Positions 35,138 to 45,232 of a stretch of DNA of 48,269 nucleotides are shown here, in pieces. A program made the translations under genes and the position numbers. Below the pieces are notes generated by a model. The model was not told the DNA's origin and did no database searches. It worked only from the letters and a program-made list of their open reading frames with translations. Where the stretch lies: NCBI GenBank assembly GCA_902778565.1, contig CACYYH010000002.1:69659-117927 (forward strand). The letters are read 5' to 3'. Position 1 is the first letter of the stretch. Every line of letters begins with the position of its first letter. Source of the stretch: an uncultured Eubacteriales bacterium (GTDB lineage Bacteria; Bacillota; Clostridia; Peptostreptococcales; Anaerovoracaceae).

Positions 35138-35644
35138 ATGAGAAAAGAAGAATTAAAGCGACACATCATAGTGATCCTCGCCCTCAACCAGGTAGGCGCC
35201 TTAGCCAGGATCATATCAGTATTCGGAAGACGAGGCTTCAATATTGAGACTATCACCGCTTCACCTTCCAATTATCCGGGACTGACCCGTATCACCATCA
35301 TCATTACAGCTACCGATTCCGCCATGGATCAGGTGCTGGCTCAGGTCGAGAAGGTCGAACTGGTAAAGAAAGTATTTACACCCGGTGAGAACACTCTCTA
35401 CCGCGAACTGCTTCTTCTCAAGATCAACGCCAAAGGCGAGGACCGCGAGAGAGCGATGTCCGTCATCAACGTATACAGAGGCCGCGTAGTAGACCTGACC
35501 TCTGAAAGCATGGTAATCGAAGTCACCGGCTCCCCTCAGAAGATCTCCGGTTTCATCGATATCATGAACGATTTCGACGTGGTGGAGATCTGCCGTACCG
35601 GCGCTACCGGAATCGAAGTGCCAGGGAGGACATTTGATATAATC

Positions 35645-35647
<3 letters not shown>
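35138..35647 (+). CDS. ilvN: Acetolactate synthase, regulatory subunit
   Basis: 169 residues. The N-terminal ACT domain (VGALARIISVFGRRGFNIET) binds valine for feedback inhibition and activates IlvB; the C-terminal half is the ALS small-subunit domain. TAAGGAGGACATT precedes the ATG. The stop codon is inside the left arm of the repeat element that separates it from ilvC. The symbol ilvH is used for the same protein. Confidence 0.95.
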
Positions 35648-36826
<1,179 letters not shown>

Positions 36827-36833
36827 AAACAAC

Positions 36834-36947
36834 ATGTGCCGGCCGGAGCGCTTGCGCTCAGTCCTCGCGCAGCAGTTCTAAGCTCTGGCATCGCTTAACG
36901 CTCGCCAATCGCTAAGTACCGGCGCTGCGGAAGTCCGCTCGGCACAT
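36834..36947. repeat. Stem-flanked element, copy 2 (before ilvD)
   Basis: A 114-base element eight bases after ilvC. Arms ATGTGCCGgcCGGA (36834-36847) and TCCGctCGGCACAT (36934-36947) are complementary apart from two central bases. The arms differ completely in sequence from those of copy 1, yet both copies keep a terminal stem, while the core between them is conserved (for example AGTCCTCGCG, GTTCTAA, CGCTGCGGAA). The inner hairpin is TGGC/GCCA here against TGTC/GTCA in copy 1. Confidence 0.7.
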
Positions 36948-36980
36948 ATTGTATTTCTTTTAAGGATTAAAGGTATAATT

Positions 36981-38645
36981 ATGACAAGAATCAGTGATAA
37001 TGTAACTAAAGGCGTTGAGAAGGCTCCTATGAGAAGCCTTTTCTATGCCATGGGATATACTGAAGAAGAACTGAGCCGTCCTCTTATCGGCGTGGTCAGC
37101 GCTCATTCCGAGATCGTTCCCGGACATATGCACCTGGATAAGATCACCGAGGCTGTCAAGGCCGGCGTACGCATGGCCGGCGGTACCCCTATCATGGTTC
37201 CCGCCATCGGCGTCTGCGACGGTATCGCCATGGGACACGTGGGAATGAAATATTCCCTCCCCAGCCGCGAGCTCATAGCTGACAGCGTTGAGTCCATGGC
37301 TCTCGCCCACCAGTTTGACGGACTGGTGCTGGTACCCAACTGCGACAAGATCGTACCCGGCATGGTTATGGGTGCATGCAGGATCGACATACCTACAGTA
37401 GTATGCTCCGGCGGTCCCATGATGAGCGGTCTGGTAGGCGGTCAGGAAGTATCCCTTTCCAAGATCTTTGAAGCTGTAGGCGCCAGAAAGGCCAACATCA
37501 TAGACGATGCAGGTCTTCTGGAATATGAGCAGAACGTATGCCCCGGCTGCGGTTCCTGTTCCGGTATGTATACGGCGAACTCCATGAACTGCCTTTGCGA
37601 AGCCATCGGCATCGCTCTTCCCGGAAACGGCACCATTCCAGCCGTTCACAGCGGACGTATCATGCTGGCTAAACATGCCGGCATGGCCATCATGGACATG
37701 GTGGAAAAAGGCATCACCGCCCGTCAGATCATAAACTCCAAATCGGTAATAAACGCTCTGGCCTGCGATATGGCTCTGGGCTGCTCATCAAATACCGTAC
37801 TTCACCTGCTGGCCATCGCCAAGGAAGCAGGAGTTCCTCTCAGCATGAACGTTTTCAGCGAAGTGAGCGAACGCACTCCCAACCTTTGCCACCTGGCACC
37901 GGCAGGCGATACTCACATGCACGATCTGAACCGTGCAGGAGGCATTCAGGCAGTTCTTTCCGAACTGGCAAAGAAAGACCTCATCGACACTTCCGCCCTT
38001 ACAGTTACCGGCAAGACTGTAGCCGAAAACATTCAGGGCAAGTGCATCAAGGGCCCTGAGATCAGACCCATCGAGGAACCTTATTCAGAGACCGGCGGCA
38101 TTGCTGTTCTCTGGGGAAACATCGCTCCCGAGGGTTCCGTAGTCAAGAGATCTGCAGTTGCTCCTGAAATGCTTAAGCATGAAGGTCCTGCCAGAGTCTT
38201 CGATTCCGAAGACGATGCCATCCAGGCCATCTATGACGGCAAGATCGTCGACGGAGACGTCGTGGTCATCCGTTACGAAGGTCCTAAAGGCGGTCCCGGC
38301 ATGAGAGAGATGCTGAATCCCACTTCTGCCCTCGCAGGCATGAAACTGGACAAGACCGTAGCTCTCATCACCGACGGACGTTTCTCCGGCGCAAGCCGCG
38401 GAGCTTCCATCGGCCACGTAAGCCCTGAAGCCGCATCTGACGGTCCTATCGGACTCATCAGAGAAGGCGATACCATTGCCATCGATATCCCCGCCGGCAA
38501 GCTGAACGTTCTCGTTTCAGACGAAGAACTGGCTGCCCGCAAAGCTTCCTATGTGAAGCCCGAGCCCAAGGTCAAATCCGGCTGGCTGGCAAGATACGCC
38601 AAGATGGTAACCTCCGCATCCCAGGGTGCTGTGATGAAAGACTGA
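36981..38645 (+). CDS. ilvD: Dihydroxy-acid dehydratase
   Basis: Removes water from dihydroxyacids to give the 2-oxoacids of valine and isoleucine. 554 residues. Fe-S ligand cysteines are in [10 protein letters not shown] and [30 protein letters not shown] near the C-terminus is the IlvD signature. Last gene of ilvB-N-C-D, followed by a strong terminator. The oxygen-labile cluster fits an anaerobe. Confidence 0.96.
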   Translation: MTRISDNVTKGVEKAPMRSLFYAMGYTEEELSRPLIGVVSAHSEIVPGHMHLDKITEAVKAGVRMAGGTPIMVPAIGVCDGIAMGHVGMKYSLPSRELIADSVESMALAHQFDGLVLVPNCDKIVPGMVMGACRIDIPTVVCSGGPMMSGLVGGQEVSLSKIFEAVGARKANIIDDAGLLEYEQNVCPGCGSCSGMYTANSMNCLCEAIGIALPGNGTIPAVHSGRIMLAKHAGMAIMDMVEKGITARQIINSKSVINALACDMALGCSSNTVLHLLAIAKEAGVPLSMNVFSEVSERTPNLCHLAPAGDTHMHDLNRAGGIQAVLSELAKKDLIDTSALTVTGKTVAENIQGKCIKGPEIRPIEEPYSETGGIAVLWGNIAPEGSVVKRSAVAPEMLKHEGPARVFDSEDDAIQAIYDGKIVDGDVVVIRYEGPKGGPGMREMLNPTSALAGMKLDKTVALITDGRFSGASRGASIGHVSPEAASDGPIGLIREGDTIAIDIPAGKLNVLVSDEELAARKASYVKPEPKVKSGWLARYAKMVTSASQGAVMKD

Positions 38646-38657
38646 AAAACAAAATAA

Positions 38658-38682
38658 AACCCCGGAAAGCTCCGGGGTTTTT
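38658..38682. terminator. Bidirectional terminator after ilvD and bcp
   Basis: AACCCCGGA / TCCGGGGTT with loop AAGC, A-rich before and TTTT after. It serves convergent ilvD and bcp. Confidence 0.9.
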
Positions 38683-38690
38683 TAATGCAT

Positions 38691-39143
38691 TTATATCTCT
38701 TCCAGCATCTTTCCGGGGTTTTCGGCGGCCTTCACGTTGCCGAAGGCTTTGACGATCACTCCCTCTTCATCTATGAGGTAAGTGGATCTCACCACACCCA
38801 TGGATACTTTGCCGTAGTTCTTCTTTTCTTTCCACACGTCGTAGGCCTGGATCACTTCTTTTTCCGTGTCAGAAAGCAATGTGAAAGGCAGTCCGAACTT
38901 CTCTTCGAACTTCTTGTGCGATGCCACCGAGTCCTTGCTGACTCCCAGCACTACCGCGCCCTTCTCCATAAAATGCGGATAGAGCTCCGCAAAGCCGCAG
39001 GCCTGTTTGCTGCAGCCTGCAGTCATGTCTTTGGGATAGAAGTACAGTACCACTTTCTTTCCTCTGAAATCCTTGAGAGATCTCATATCGCCGTTCTGAT
39101 CCGGGAGTGTGAATTCCGGTGCCTTTGTTCCGATTTCCAGCAT
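38691..39143 (-). CDS. bcp: Thioredoxin-dependent peroxiredoxin, Bcp/PrxQ type
   Basis: Reduces hydrogen peroxide and organic peroxides in the cytosol. 150 residues of AhpC/TSA thioredoxin fold. The peroxidatic cysteine is Cys44 in PKDMTAGCSKQAC, with Pro37 and Thr41 completing the PxxxTxxC motif and resolving Cys49 five residues on. The usual sequence after the cysteine is TTE; here it is SKQ. It lies 11 bases after the DUF2130 gene and is likely co-transcribed with it. Confidence 0.93.
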   Translation of the reverse strand: MLEIGTKAPEFTLPDQNGDMRSLKDFRGKKVVLYFYPKDMTAGCSKQACGFAELYPHFMEKGAVVLGVSKDSVASHKKFEEKFGLPFTLLSDTEKEVIQAYDVWKEKKNYGKVSMGVVRSTYLIDEEGVIVKAFGNVKAAENPGKMLEEI

Positions 39144-39154
39144 TTTATCTCCTC

Positions 39155-40378
39155 CTATTTTTCCAGTTCATCGAACATCTCTTTCACAGACGGAGCGTTC
39201 TTCGTCAGTTTCTTGATGCTGAGATCCTGGGCTTTATCGTTGGCAAGTCTCAGGTTCCTTTCGGAAGAGGTCAGCGCCTCCTTCACTTTCTCAAGCTGCC
39301 TGATGGACTTGTCTATCTCGTTTATGGCATCCTCAAATTTCCTGCTGGCAAGGTCGTAATTCTTTGCAAAAGCAGATTTGAAGGTGTTCATGTTTTCCTC
39401 AAAATGCATGATGTCCAGCTGCTGGTTCTTCACCACGGCCAGTTCTCTTTGATAATGCAGCGAGTTCAGCGCGGCGTTTCTCAGAAGCGTGATCATGGGT
39501 ATGAAGAACTGGGGCCTGATGACGTACATCTTGTCATAGCGGTATGATACGTCCACTATGCCGTTATTATAGTACTCGTTGTCGGCCTCCAGCATGGATA
39601 CCAGAACAGCGTACTCGCAGTTCTTTTCTCTGCGGTCCTTGTCCAGTTCCTTGAAGAAGTCTTCATTCTTATGCTTGGTTGCCGTCTCGTCCGCTTCATT
39701 CTTCATCTCGAACATGATGGAAATGAATTCGGTGCCGTCCTCGGAGGCTTCTCTGAAGATGAAATCTCCCTTGGAGCCTGTCCTGGCGTCGTTGTCCTTC
39801 TCAAAATATGCGTTGGGGAAGGCTGTCATCCTGATGGAATTGAACTGGTTCTGACAGTGCTGCTCAAGGCTCTCCCCTATCATTTTGGTGGACTGGCGCG
39901 CCTTGAAGTCCTTGTAGTACTCGATCTGCTCGTCCTTCATCTTCAGGGCGTTTTCATACTGATCCCTGATGGATTTCTCCCTGAGCTCATTTTCCGCTGC
40001 TTTACTCTCCAGTTTTCCCTCGAGTTCCGTGATGGAAAGGGCTCTCTCTGCCAATTCTCTGTCCTTTTCCTGAACAGCTTCGGTGACCGCCAGTTTGCGC
40101 TCCGTCTCAGCGCCTTCAAGTTTAGCCTTCAGAGCCTGGATCTCCTTGTCCATTTCAGCGATCCTGTCGTTCTTTCTCTGAAGTTCCTCAGCGCTCACCT
40201 TTTCCTGTTCCATCCTGGCTATCTTCACGCTGGACTCGTTCTTTTCCCTGAGTTCCGCCTCTCTTCTCTCAAGTTCCTTATGAAATTCACTGTCTCTTAC
40301 CTGCTGTACTATGCTGGCATATCCGGATTCATCTACCTGGAATACCTGTCCGCAGTGAGGGCATTTTATCTCCTGCAT
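39155..40378 (-). CDS. DUF2130 coiled-coil protein
   Basis: 407 residues, function unknown. It opens with a CPHCG zinc-ribbon half site (Cys6, Cys9). Residues ~25-170 are strongly charged heptad-like sequence typical of a long coiled coil. The globular part holds GSKGDFIFRE followed by ISIMFEMKNE; the Asp...Glu-x-Lys pattern resembles the core of PD-(D/E)XK nucleases, and the overall plan is like RmuC. A short coiled coil and a conserved tail close the protein. It lies between pepV-like and bcp genes on one strand with ~10-base gaps, so all three may be one operon. Confidence 0.8.
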   Translation of the reverse strand: MQEIKCPHCGQVFQVDESGYASIVQQVRDSEFHKELERREAELREKNESSVKIARMEQEKVSAEELQRKNDRIAEMDKEIQALKAKLEGAETERKLAVTEAVQEKDRELAERALSITELEGKLESKAAENELREKSIRDQYENALKMKDEQIEYYKDFKARQSTKMIGESLEQHCQNQFNSIRMTAFPNAYFEKDNDARTGSKGDFIFREASEDGTEFISIMFEMKNEADETATKHKNEDFFKELDKDRREKNCEYAVLVSMLEADNEYYNNGIVDVSYRYDKMYVIRPQFFIPMITLLRNAALNSLHYQRELAVVKNQQLDIMHFEENMNTFKSAFAKNYDLASRKFEDAINEIDKSIRQLEKVKEALTSSERNLRLANDKAQDLSIKKLTKNAPSVKEMFDELEK

Positions 40379-40388
40379 CTCATTCTCC

Positions 40389-41723
40389 TTATTTAAAACT
40401 CTCTTCTGCTAATACTATCCTTGCGATGGATGCTGCAAAGATCTTTGCTGACTTCACCAGGCTGTCTATGGCGATGTATTCATTCACCTGATGACATGTA
40501 TCTTCCTCATCCGGGAACAGCGGTCCCCAGGAAACCACGTTGGGCATGGCCTTGGCATAAGTTCCGCCGTACTCCAGCGTAAAATCATTTTTAAGCCCCG
40601 ATACCTCCTCGTAGCATTCTCCGAAAACTTTGAGGAAGGGCCTGTCTTTGGGAACGAAGACTGCGGGCTGGCAGTCAGCCGTCAGTGTACGTCCTCCGCG
40701 AGCCTTCGCCCATTCATCTATCGTATTTTTTATCTGTTCCATATCCGCGCCGTAGGCAAATCTCACGTTCACGGTGAGTTCTGCCCTGCCGTCCTTTGCT
40801 TTTAGGATCGTAGGCGAGAAAATGTTGCGGTGCACGAACTCTCCGTTATAGTATTCGCCATCGGATCTGAGCCCCAGTCTTCCGCCTTCGGGGTCTCCGA
40901 AAACGTCGCATACGTCCATAAGAAGATCCAGGAGCTTGTTCCTTTTCAGACCTTCTGTCCGGAGTTTTTCTCCCATAAGGATCAGCGCATTGGTCCCATT
41001 CTCCGGCTGACTGGAATGGCAGGCTTTACCCGTCACTGCGATCTCTCTTCCATCCGAAAGAACAGCTGCCGCCCTGCCCGGGATCACATTTGCCGCCGTC
41101 CCGATGTCCAGCTCTCTGAGATATAAGCCATCCTCGCCTTTCTCATCAGAAACATCAAACTCCATGAGCTGATCGATATATCCCTTCTCGATATTGCATA
41201 CCGGATATGCTCCGTCCGGAGTGAAACCGTAATCCGGCAAAGGATAACTCTTCACATAGGCATCCATATCGGTCCATTCCACCTCTTCCCGGGTGCCGAT
41301 TATGAGCTGGACTTTTTTGCGCAAAGGCAGCCCCAGTTCTTTCACCGCCCTCATGGCATAGAGTGATGCTATAAGCATACCCTTGTCGTCCAGTGTTCCT
41401 CTTCCGAATATCTTTCCGTCTCTGATCTCAGCTTTGTAGGGATCGGAATCCCACTGCGCGGGATCTCCTGCGGGAACCACGTCCACATGGGTAAGTATGC
41501 CCAGAGTCTCCGGTCCCTCGCCCATCTCAACTATTCCCACCTGCTCATCCAGAACGGAATATGCTTTGAATCCGTATTTTTCAGCCTGGCTGACAGCTAT
41601 CCTCAAAGCTTCCCTGACCTTCTCTTTATCGTCAGATTCGCTGGGTACCGCTATGAGTTCTGCAAGATCATCTGTCAGGTCGTTAAAATGCTTATCTATA
41701 AACTCTGTCATTATTCTGTCCAT
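40389..41723 (-). CDS. pepV: M20 dipeptidase, PepV/Sapep type
   Basis: Zinc dipeptidase of the cytosol, 444 residues, the usual PepV length. HVDVVPAGDPAQWDSDPY supplies the first metal ligands, GRGTLDDKGM the bridging aspartate, and GTREEVEWTDMD the catalytic glutamate. A lid domain fills the middle. AAGGAG lies seven bases before the ATG. It cleaves dipeptides with a free N-terminus; the true preference is not evident from sequence. First gene of a probable pepV-DUF2130-bcp operon. Confidence 0.88.
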   Translation of the reverse strand: MDRIMTEFIDKHFNDLTDDLAELIAVPSESDDKEKVREALRIAVSQAEKYGFKAYSVLDEQVGIVEMGEGPETLGILTHVDVVPAGDPAQWDSDPYKAEIRDGKIFGRGTLDDKGMLIASLYAMRAVKELGLPLRKKVQLIIGTREEVEWTDMDAYVKSYPLPDYGFTPDGAYPVCNIEKGYIDQLMEFDVSDEKGEDGLYLRELDIGTAANVIPGRAAAVLSDGREIAVTGKACHSSQPENGTNALILMGEKLRTEGLKRNKLLDLLMDVCDVFGDPEGGRLGLRSDGEYYNGEFVHRNIFSPTILKAKDGRAELTVNVRFAYGADMEQIKNTIDEWAKARGGRTLTADCQPAVFVPKDRPFLKVFGECYEEVSGLKNDFTLEYGGTYAKAMPNVVSWGPLFPDEEDTCHQVNEYIAIDSLVKSAKIFAASIARIVLAEESFK

Positions 41724-41766
41724 GATGCTTCTCCTTAATAATGGCTAAGTTTAAACTTACAAGGTC

Positions 41767-41775
41767 ATTATATCA
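41767..41775 (-). promoter_or_regulatory. pepV promoter, extended -10
   Basis: On the minus strand TGATATAAT is an extended -10 box (TGnTATAAT) about 45 bases before the start. The -35 region is weak, as is common for this promoter type. Confidence 0.55.
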
Positions 41776-41827
41776 TAATTCACGTCCTTTTTTAATCGCA
41801 CAGCATGAGAAAATTATATAAATCAAA

Positions 41828-41853
41828 AGCTCCGGGTCATCACTCCGGAGCTT
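41828..41853. terminator. Orphan hairpin in the pepV-gcvT gap
   Basis: AAGCTCCGG (41828-41836) and CCGGAGCTT (41845-41853) are perfect complements with an 8-base loop. On the minus strand TTTTGATTT follows, but no gene ends there. The rest of 41854-42047 holds only A/T-rich sequence with GAAGAAATAA direct repeats and nothing I can name. Confidence 0.5.
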
Positions 41854-42047
41854 CTGTTAAAAGTTCGCTTATTATTTATTCGTTTAGGATTTGAAAGGAA
41901 AGAAATTCTTGTTTATCAGTTATTATAAAAGGAGTCTGGGGATACATTTATCCTTTTGACACTTTTATTATGCACGAATTTTATGAAGAAATAATGAAGA
42001 AATAAAGAAGGTTAATGTGAAATTATTATGAACTGTTTTCATATTTG

Positions 42048-42076
42048 TTGAATTTCTCGCTTTAGCGTGCTATACT
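42048..42076 (+). promoter_or_regulatory. gcv operon promoter
   Basis: TTGAAT (42048-42053) and TATACT (42071-42076) with a 17-base spacer, about 35 bases before the riboswitch. Confidence 0.75.
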
Positions 42077-42110
42077 ATTCACGTAATTTGAATATGATTT
42101 TTAACTGTAT

Positions 42111-42262
42111 GACGGGATCAGGAGAGACCGCGCGGACATGCGCCTCGCGCGGCGCCGAAGGGGCAAATGATATAAACTCTCAGGCAAAAGGACTGATCAT
42201 CGGACAGTTCCCTGGAGAGCGCATGCGCACCGACGAGGATCAATCTTTCAGGTAAAAGGACA
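42111..42262 (+). promoter_or_regulatory. Tandem glycine riboswitch
   Basis: Aptamer 1 has GGAGAGACCGCGC, GCGCCGAAGGGGCAAA and CTCTCAGGCAAAAGGACTG (about 42120-42197). Aptamer 2 starts CCCTGGAGAGCGCATGCGCA and ends CTTTCAGGTAAAAGGACAGG (about 42210-42262). Both match the glycine class, the second with a shorter middle arm. It precedes a terminator and the glycine cleavage genes, so glycine should turn them on. Confidence 0.95.
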
Positions 42263-42264
42263 GG

Positions 42265-42300
42265 GCACACAAAAGTTTTTGTGTGCTCTTTTGATTTTTT
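42265..42300 (+). terminator. Riboswitch-controlled terminator before gcvT
   Basis: GCACACAAAA and TTTTGTGTGC form a stem at 42265-42286, followed by TCTTTTGATTTTTT. The stem begins directly after aptamer 2, so glycine binding could prevent it from forming. Confidence 0.88.
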
Positions 42301-42353
42301 GAACGAAGAGCATGCCGCAACAACTGCTGTAAAAGAAACGGAGGTGAGAATTT

Positions 42354-43451
42354 ATGGCAGAAGAAAATTTGAAAAGGACTTCACTCTATGAGACGCATCT
42401 CAAATACGGCGGCAAAATGGTACCCTTCGCAGGCTGGGAAATGCCTGTACAGTACCCTGCGGGAGTTATTGCAGAACATAACGCTGTAAGAACTGCCTGC
42501 GGTATTTTTGACGTATCCCACATGGGCGAGATCACCATCGAGGGTCCTGATGCCATCGCAAACCTGAATTATCTTCTTACCAACGATTATTCCGGAATGC
42601 ATGACGGTCAGGCAAGATACTCCCCTATGTGCAACGAGGATGGCGGAGTTGTGGACGACCTCATCGTCTACAGAAAGGACGAGGACGAATTCCTGATGGT
42701 AGTAAATGCTGCCAACAAGGATAAGGACTTCGCCTGGATCAAAGCTCATGTCTTCGGAGACGTCGAAGTTGAGGATATTTCCGCTTTCGTAGGACAGATA
42801 GCGCTTCAGGGCCCTAAGGCAATGGAGATCCTGGCTAAGCTGGTAGGCTATGACAGCATTCCTTCAGAGTACTATGCTGCCACCTATGATATCCCCATGT
42901 GCGGAACAAACGTAATGATCTCCACCACCGGCTATACCGGCGAAGAAGGCGTTGAGATCTACATGCCTTGGGACAAGGCTCCCGACATCTGGGAAGCTCT
43001 TATGGAAGCCGGCAAGGATGAGGGTCTCATCCCCTGCGGACTCGGCGCAAGAGACACTTTGAGACTTGAAGCAGGCATGCCGCTTTACGGACATGAGATG
43101 GACGATACCATCACACCGAAGGAAGCTCTTCTTTCCATCTTCGTCAAGATGGACAAGGCTGACTTCATCGGCAAGGAAGCTCTCGAGAGAAAGACTCCTC
43201 CCGCTAGGAAGAAAGTAGGTCTCGAGGTCATCGGAAGAGGCATCATCCGTGAGCACATGGACGTTTACAAGAACGGCAAAAAGATCGGCGTTACCACTTC
43301 CGGAACCATGTGCCCTTACATTAAGAAGGCTGTAGCCTGCGCTTTGGTGGATGCTGACGAGAGAGTTCTCGGCGACGAAGTCGAAGTCGACGTAAGAGGC
43401 AGAAGAGTTCCTGCTAAAATGGTTACATCAGTATTTTATAAACGTGGATAA
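42354..43451 (+). CDS. gcvT: Glycine cleavage T-protein (aminomethyltransferase)
   Basis: Moves the methylene group from the aminomethyl-lipoyl H-protein to tetrahydrofolate and frees ammonia. 365 residues. LKYGGKMVPFAGWEMPVQY and FDVSHMGEI at the N-terminus and TGYTGEEGVEIY in the folate pocket are T-protein signatures; the usual C-terminal GCV_T domain follows. First gene of the glycine-controlled operon, with GGAGGTGAGAATTT ahead of the ATG. Confidence 0.96.
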   Translation: MAEENLKRTSLYETHLKYGGKMVPFAGWEMPVQYPAGVIAEHNAVRTACGIFDVSHMGEITIEGPDAIANLNYLLTNDYSGMHDGQARYSPMCNEDGGVVDDLIVYRKDEDEFLMVVNAANKDKDFAWIKAHVFGDVEVEDISAFVGQIALQGPKAMEILAKLVGYDSIPSEYYAATYDIPMCGTNVMISTTGYTGEEGVEIYMPWDKAPDIWEALMEAGKDEGLIPCGLGARDTLRLEAGMPLYGHEMDDTITPKEALLSIFVKMDKADFIGKEALERKTPPARKKVGLEVIGRGIIREHMDVYKNGKKIGVTTSGTMCPYIKKAVACALVDADERVLGDEVEVDVRGRRVPAKMVTSVFYKRG

Positions 43452-43468
43452 ATATAAAGGAGGACAAA

Positions 43469-43840
43469 ATGGCTTTATTATTTGCAAAAACACATGAGTG
43501 GTTAAACGATCTCGGAGACGGCGTAGCTGCAATCGGTATTTCCGATTTTGCTCAGAACGAGCTTGGCGGACTGGTATTCGTTAATCTCCCTGAACCCGGC
43601 GATGAAGTAGTGATGGGCGAGACTTTTGCAGACGTTGAATCCGTAAAGGCAGTATCCGACATCTACTCCCCTGTTACCGGCACCGTTCTTGAGATCAACG
43701 AGGAACTCCTGGATCAGCCCGAGCTCATCAATGATTCCGCTTATGATGCATGGTTCATAAAAGTCGAGAACATCACAGAGCATGCTGACCTTATGACTGA
43801 AGACGAATACAAAGCTTTCTGTGAGACAGAGGAAGCATAA
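43469..43840 (+). CDS. gcvH: Glycine cleavage H-protein
   Basis: Carries the lipoyl arm between the P, T and L proteins. 123 residues. The lipoylated residue is Lys60 in ADVESVKAVSDIYSP; KTHEWL near the start and NEELLDQPELINDSAYDAWF near the end are conserved. AAAGGAGGACAAA precedes the ATG. No lipoate ligase or synthase is in the window. Confidence 0.96.
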   Translation: MALLFAKTHEWLNDLGDGVAAIGISDFAQNELGGLVFVNLPEPGDEVVMGETFADVESVKAVSDIYSPVTGTVLEINEELLDQPELINDSAYDAWFIKVENITEHADLMTEDEYKAFCETEEA

Positions 43841-43879
43841 CTCATCTTTATAGATTATTTTAGAATCGAGGTGAAATCT

Positions 43880-45232
43880 ATGGGCTCTTATGTACCTAAT
43901 ACATTAAAAGAGCGGGATGAGATGCTGAAGGAGGCAGGTTACACTTCCTTTGAAGATATGTTTTCCTGCATTCCTGATGAGGTAAAACTCAAAGAGCCTC
44001 TCAATCTCCCGTCGGGCCTGAGTGAAATGGAAGTCGCCCGCAAGATGGAAGAACTGGCCGACAAAAACACGGTCTTTAAGAGCATCTTCCGCGGTGCAGG
44101 CGCTTACGATCACTTCATACCCGCAATCGTTAACAGCGTAATTTCCAAGGAAGAATTCCTGACAGCATATACCCCTTACCAGGCTGAGATCAGCCAGGGT
44201 ATCCTTCAGTCCATCTTTGAGTTCCAGACCATGATCTGCGAGCTCACCGGAATGGACGTAGCCAACGCTTCCCACTATGACGGAGCAACGGCTGCAGCCG
44301 AGACGATCCCCATGTGTATCGACAGAAAGCATAAGACTGCTTATGTTTCCGCCACCACACATCCCGGAGTAGTCAAAGTCATGCAGACCTACTGCTTTGG
44401 CTCCAACACCAAGCTGGTTGTCATCCCTTCAAAGGACGGTCTGACAGACATGGATGCCCTTCAGGATGCTCTCGACAAGGATCCTGAAGCTGCCTGCTTC
44501 TATCTGCAGCAGCCCAACTTCTACGGAAGCTTCGAGGATGCCGAGGCTATCGGCGAGATCGTCCACGCTCACGGCGCTAAGTTTGTCATGGGAGTCAATC
44601 CCATCGCTCTGGCAATCATGAAGTCTCCGAGAGAATGCGGAGCTGATATCGCAGTAGGCGACGGACAGCCTCTGGGCATGCCCATTTCCTACGGCGGACC
44701 TTACGTCGGATTCATGGCTGCTACATCTGCTATGATGCGTAAGCTTCCCGGAAGGATCGTTGGCGAGACCACCGATAATGACGGCAACCGTGCTTACGTT
44801 CTGACCTTACAGGCCAGAGAGCAGCACATCCGCCGTGAAAAGGCAAGCTCCAACATCTGTTCCAACCAGGATCTCTGCGCACTGACGGCTTCCGTATATA
44901 TGGCGGCCATGGGTGCTGAGGGAATGGCCGAAGCAGCCCGTCAGTGCATGGCAAAGGCACAGTATCTGAGAGACGAGCTCAAGACAGCAGGCTTATATCC
45001 TGTTTTCCACGGACCTTTCTTCAATGAGTTCGTTACCAACTGCCCTGTAGATGACGGCAAACTTTTGGATGCTCTGGCAAAAGAAGGCATCCTGGGAGGT
45101 CTTCCCATCGCAGACGGCAGCATCCTTTGGTGCGTGACCGAAAAGAATACCAAGGCCGACATAGACAAATTGGTGGCCATAGTAAAAGAAATAACAGGGA
45201 AAGGAGGTCTGAGCTATGAATCTAATTTTTGA
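43880..45232 (+). CDS. gcvPA: Glycine decarboxylase P-protein, subunit 1
   Basis: N-terminal half of the split PLP glycine decarboxylase. 450 residues from ATG 43880, six bases after GAGGTG; an in-frame GTG at 43871 is part of that site. GAGAYDHFIPAIVNSVISK and PYQAEISQGILQSIFEFQ are family hallmarks, then NASHYDGATAAAE. This subunit has the same fold as subunit 2 but lacks the PLP lysine. It overlaps gcvPB by 17 bases. Confidence 0.95.
   Translation: MGSYVPNTLKERDEMLKEAGYTSFEDMFSCIPDEVKLKEPLNLPSGLSEMEVARKMEELADKNTVFKSIFRGAGAYDHFIPAIVNSVISKEEFLTAYTPYQAEISQGILQSIFEFQTMICELTGMDVANASHYDGATAAAETIPMCIDRKHKTAYVSATTHPGVVKVMQTYCFGSNTKLVVIPSKDGLTDMDALQDALDKDPEAACFYLQQPNFYGSFEDAEAIGEIVHAHGAKFVMGVNPIALAIMKSPRECGADIAVGDGQPLGMPISYGGPYVGFMAATSAMMRKLPGRIVGETTDNDGNRAYVLTLQAREQHIRREKASSNICSNQDLCALTASVYMAAMGAEGMAEAARQCMAKAQYLRDELKTAGLYPVFHGPFFNEFVTNCPVDDGKLLDALAKEGILGGLPIADGSILWCVTEKNTKADIDKLVAIVKEITGKGGLSYESNF

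Noticed and set aside
41900-42047. Short peptide MHEFYEEIMKK in the gcv upstream gap
   Set aside because: No ribosome binding site, 11 codons, upstream of the mapped-looking promoter; repeats of GAAGAAATAA explain it.
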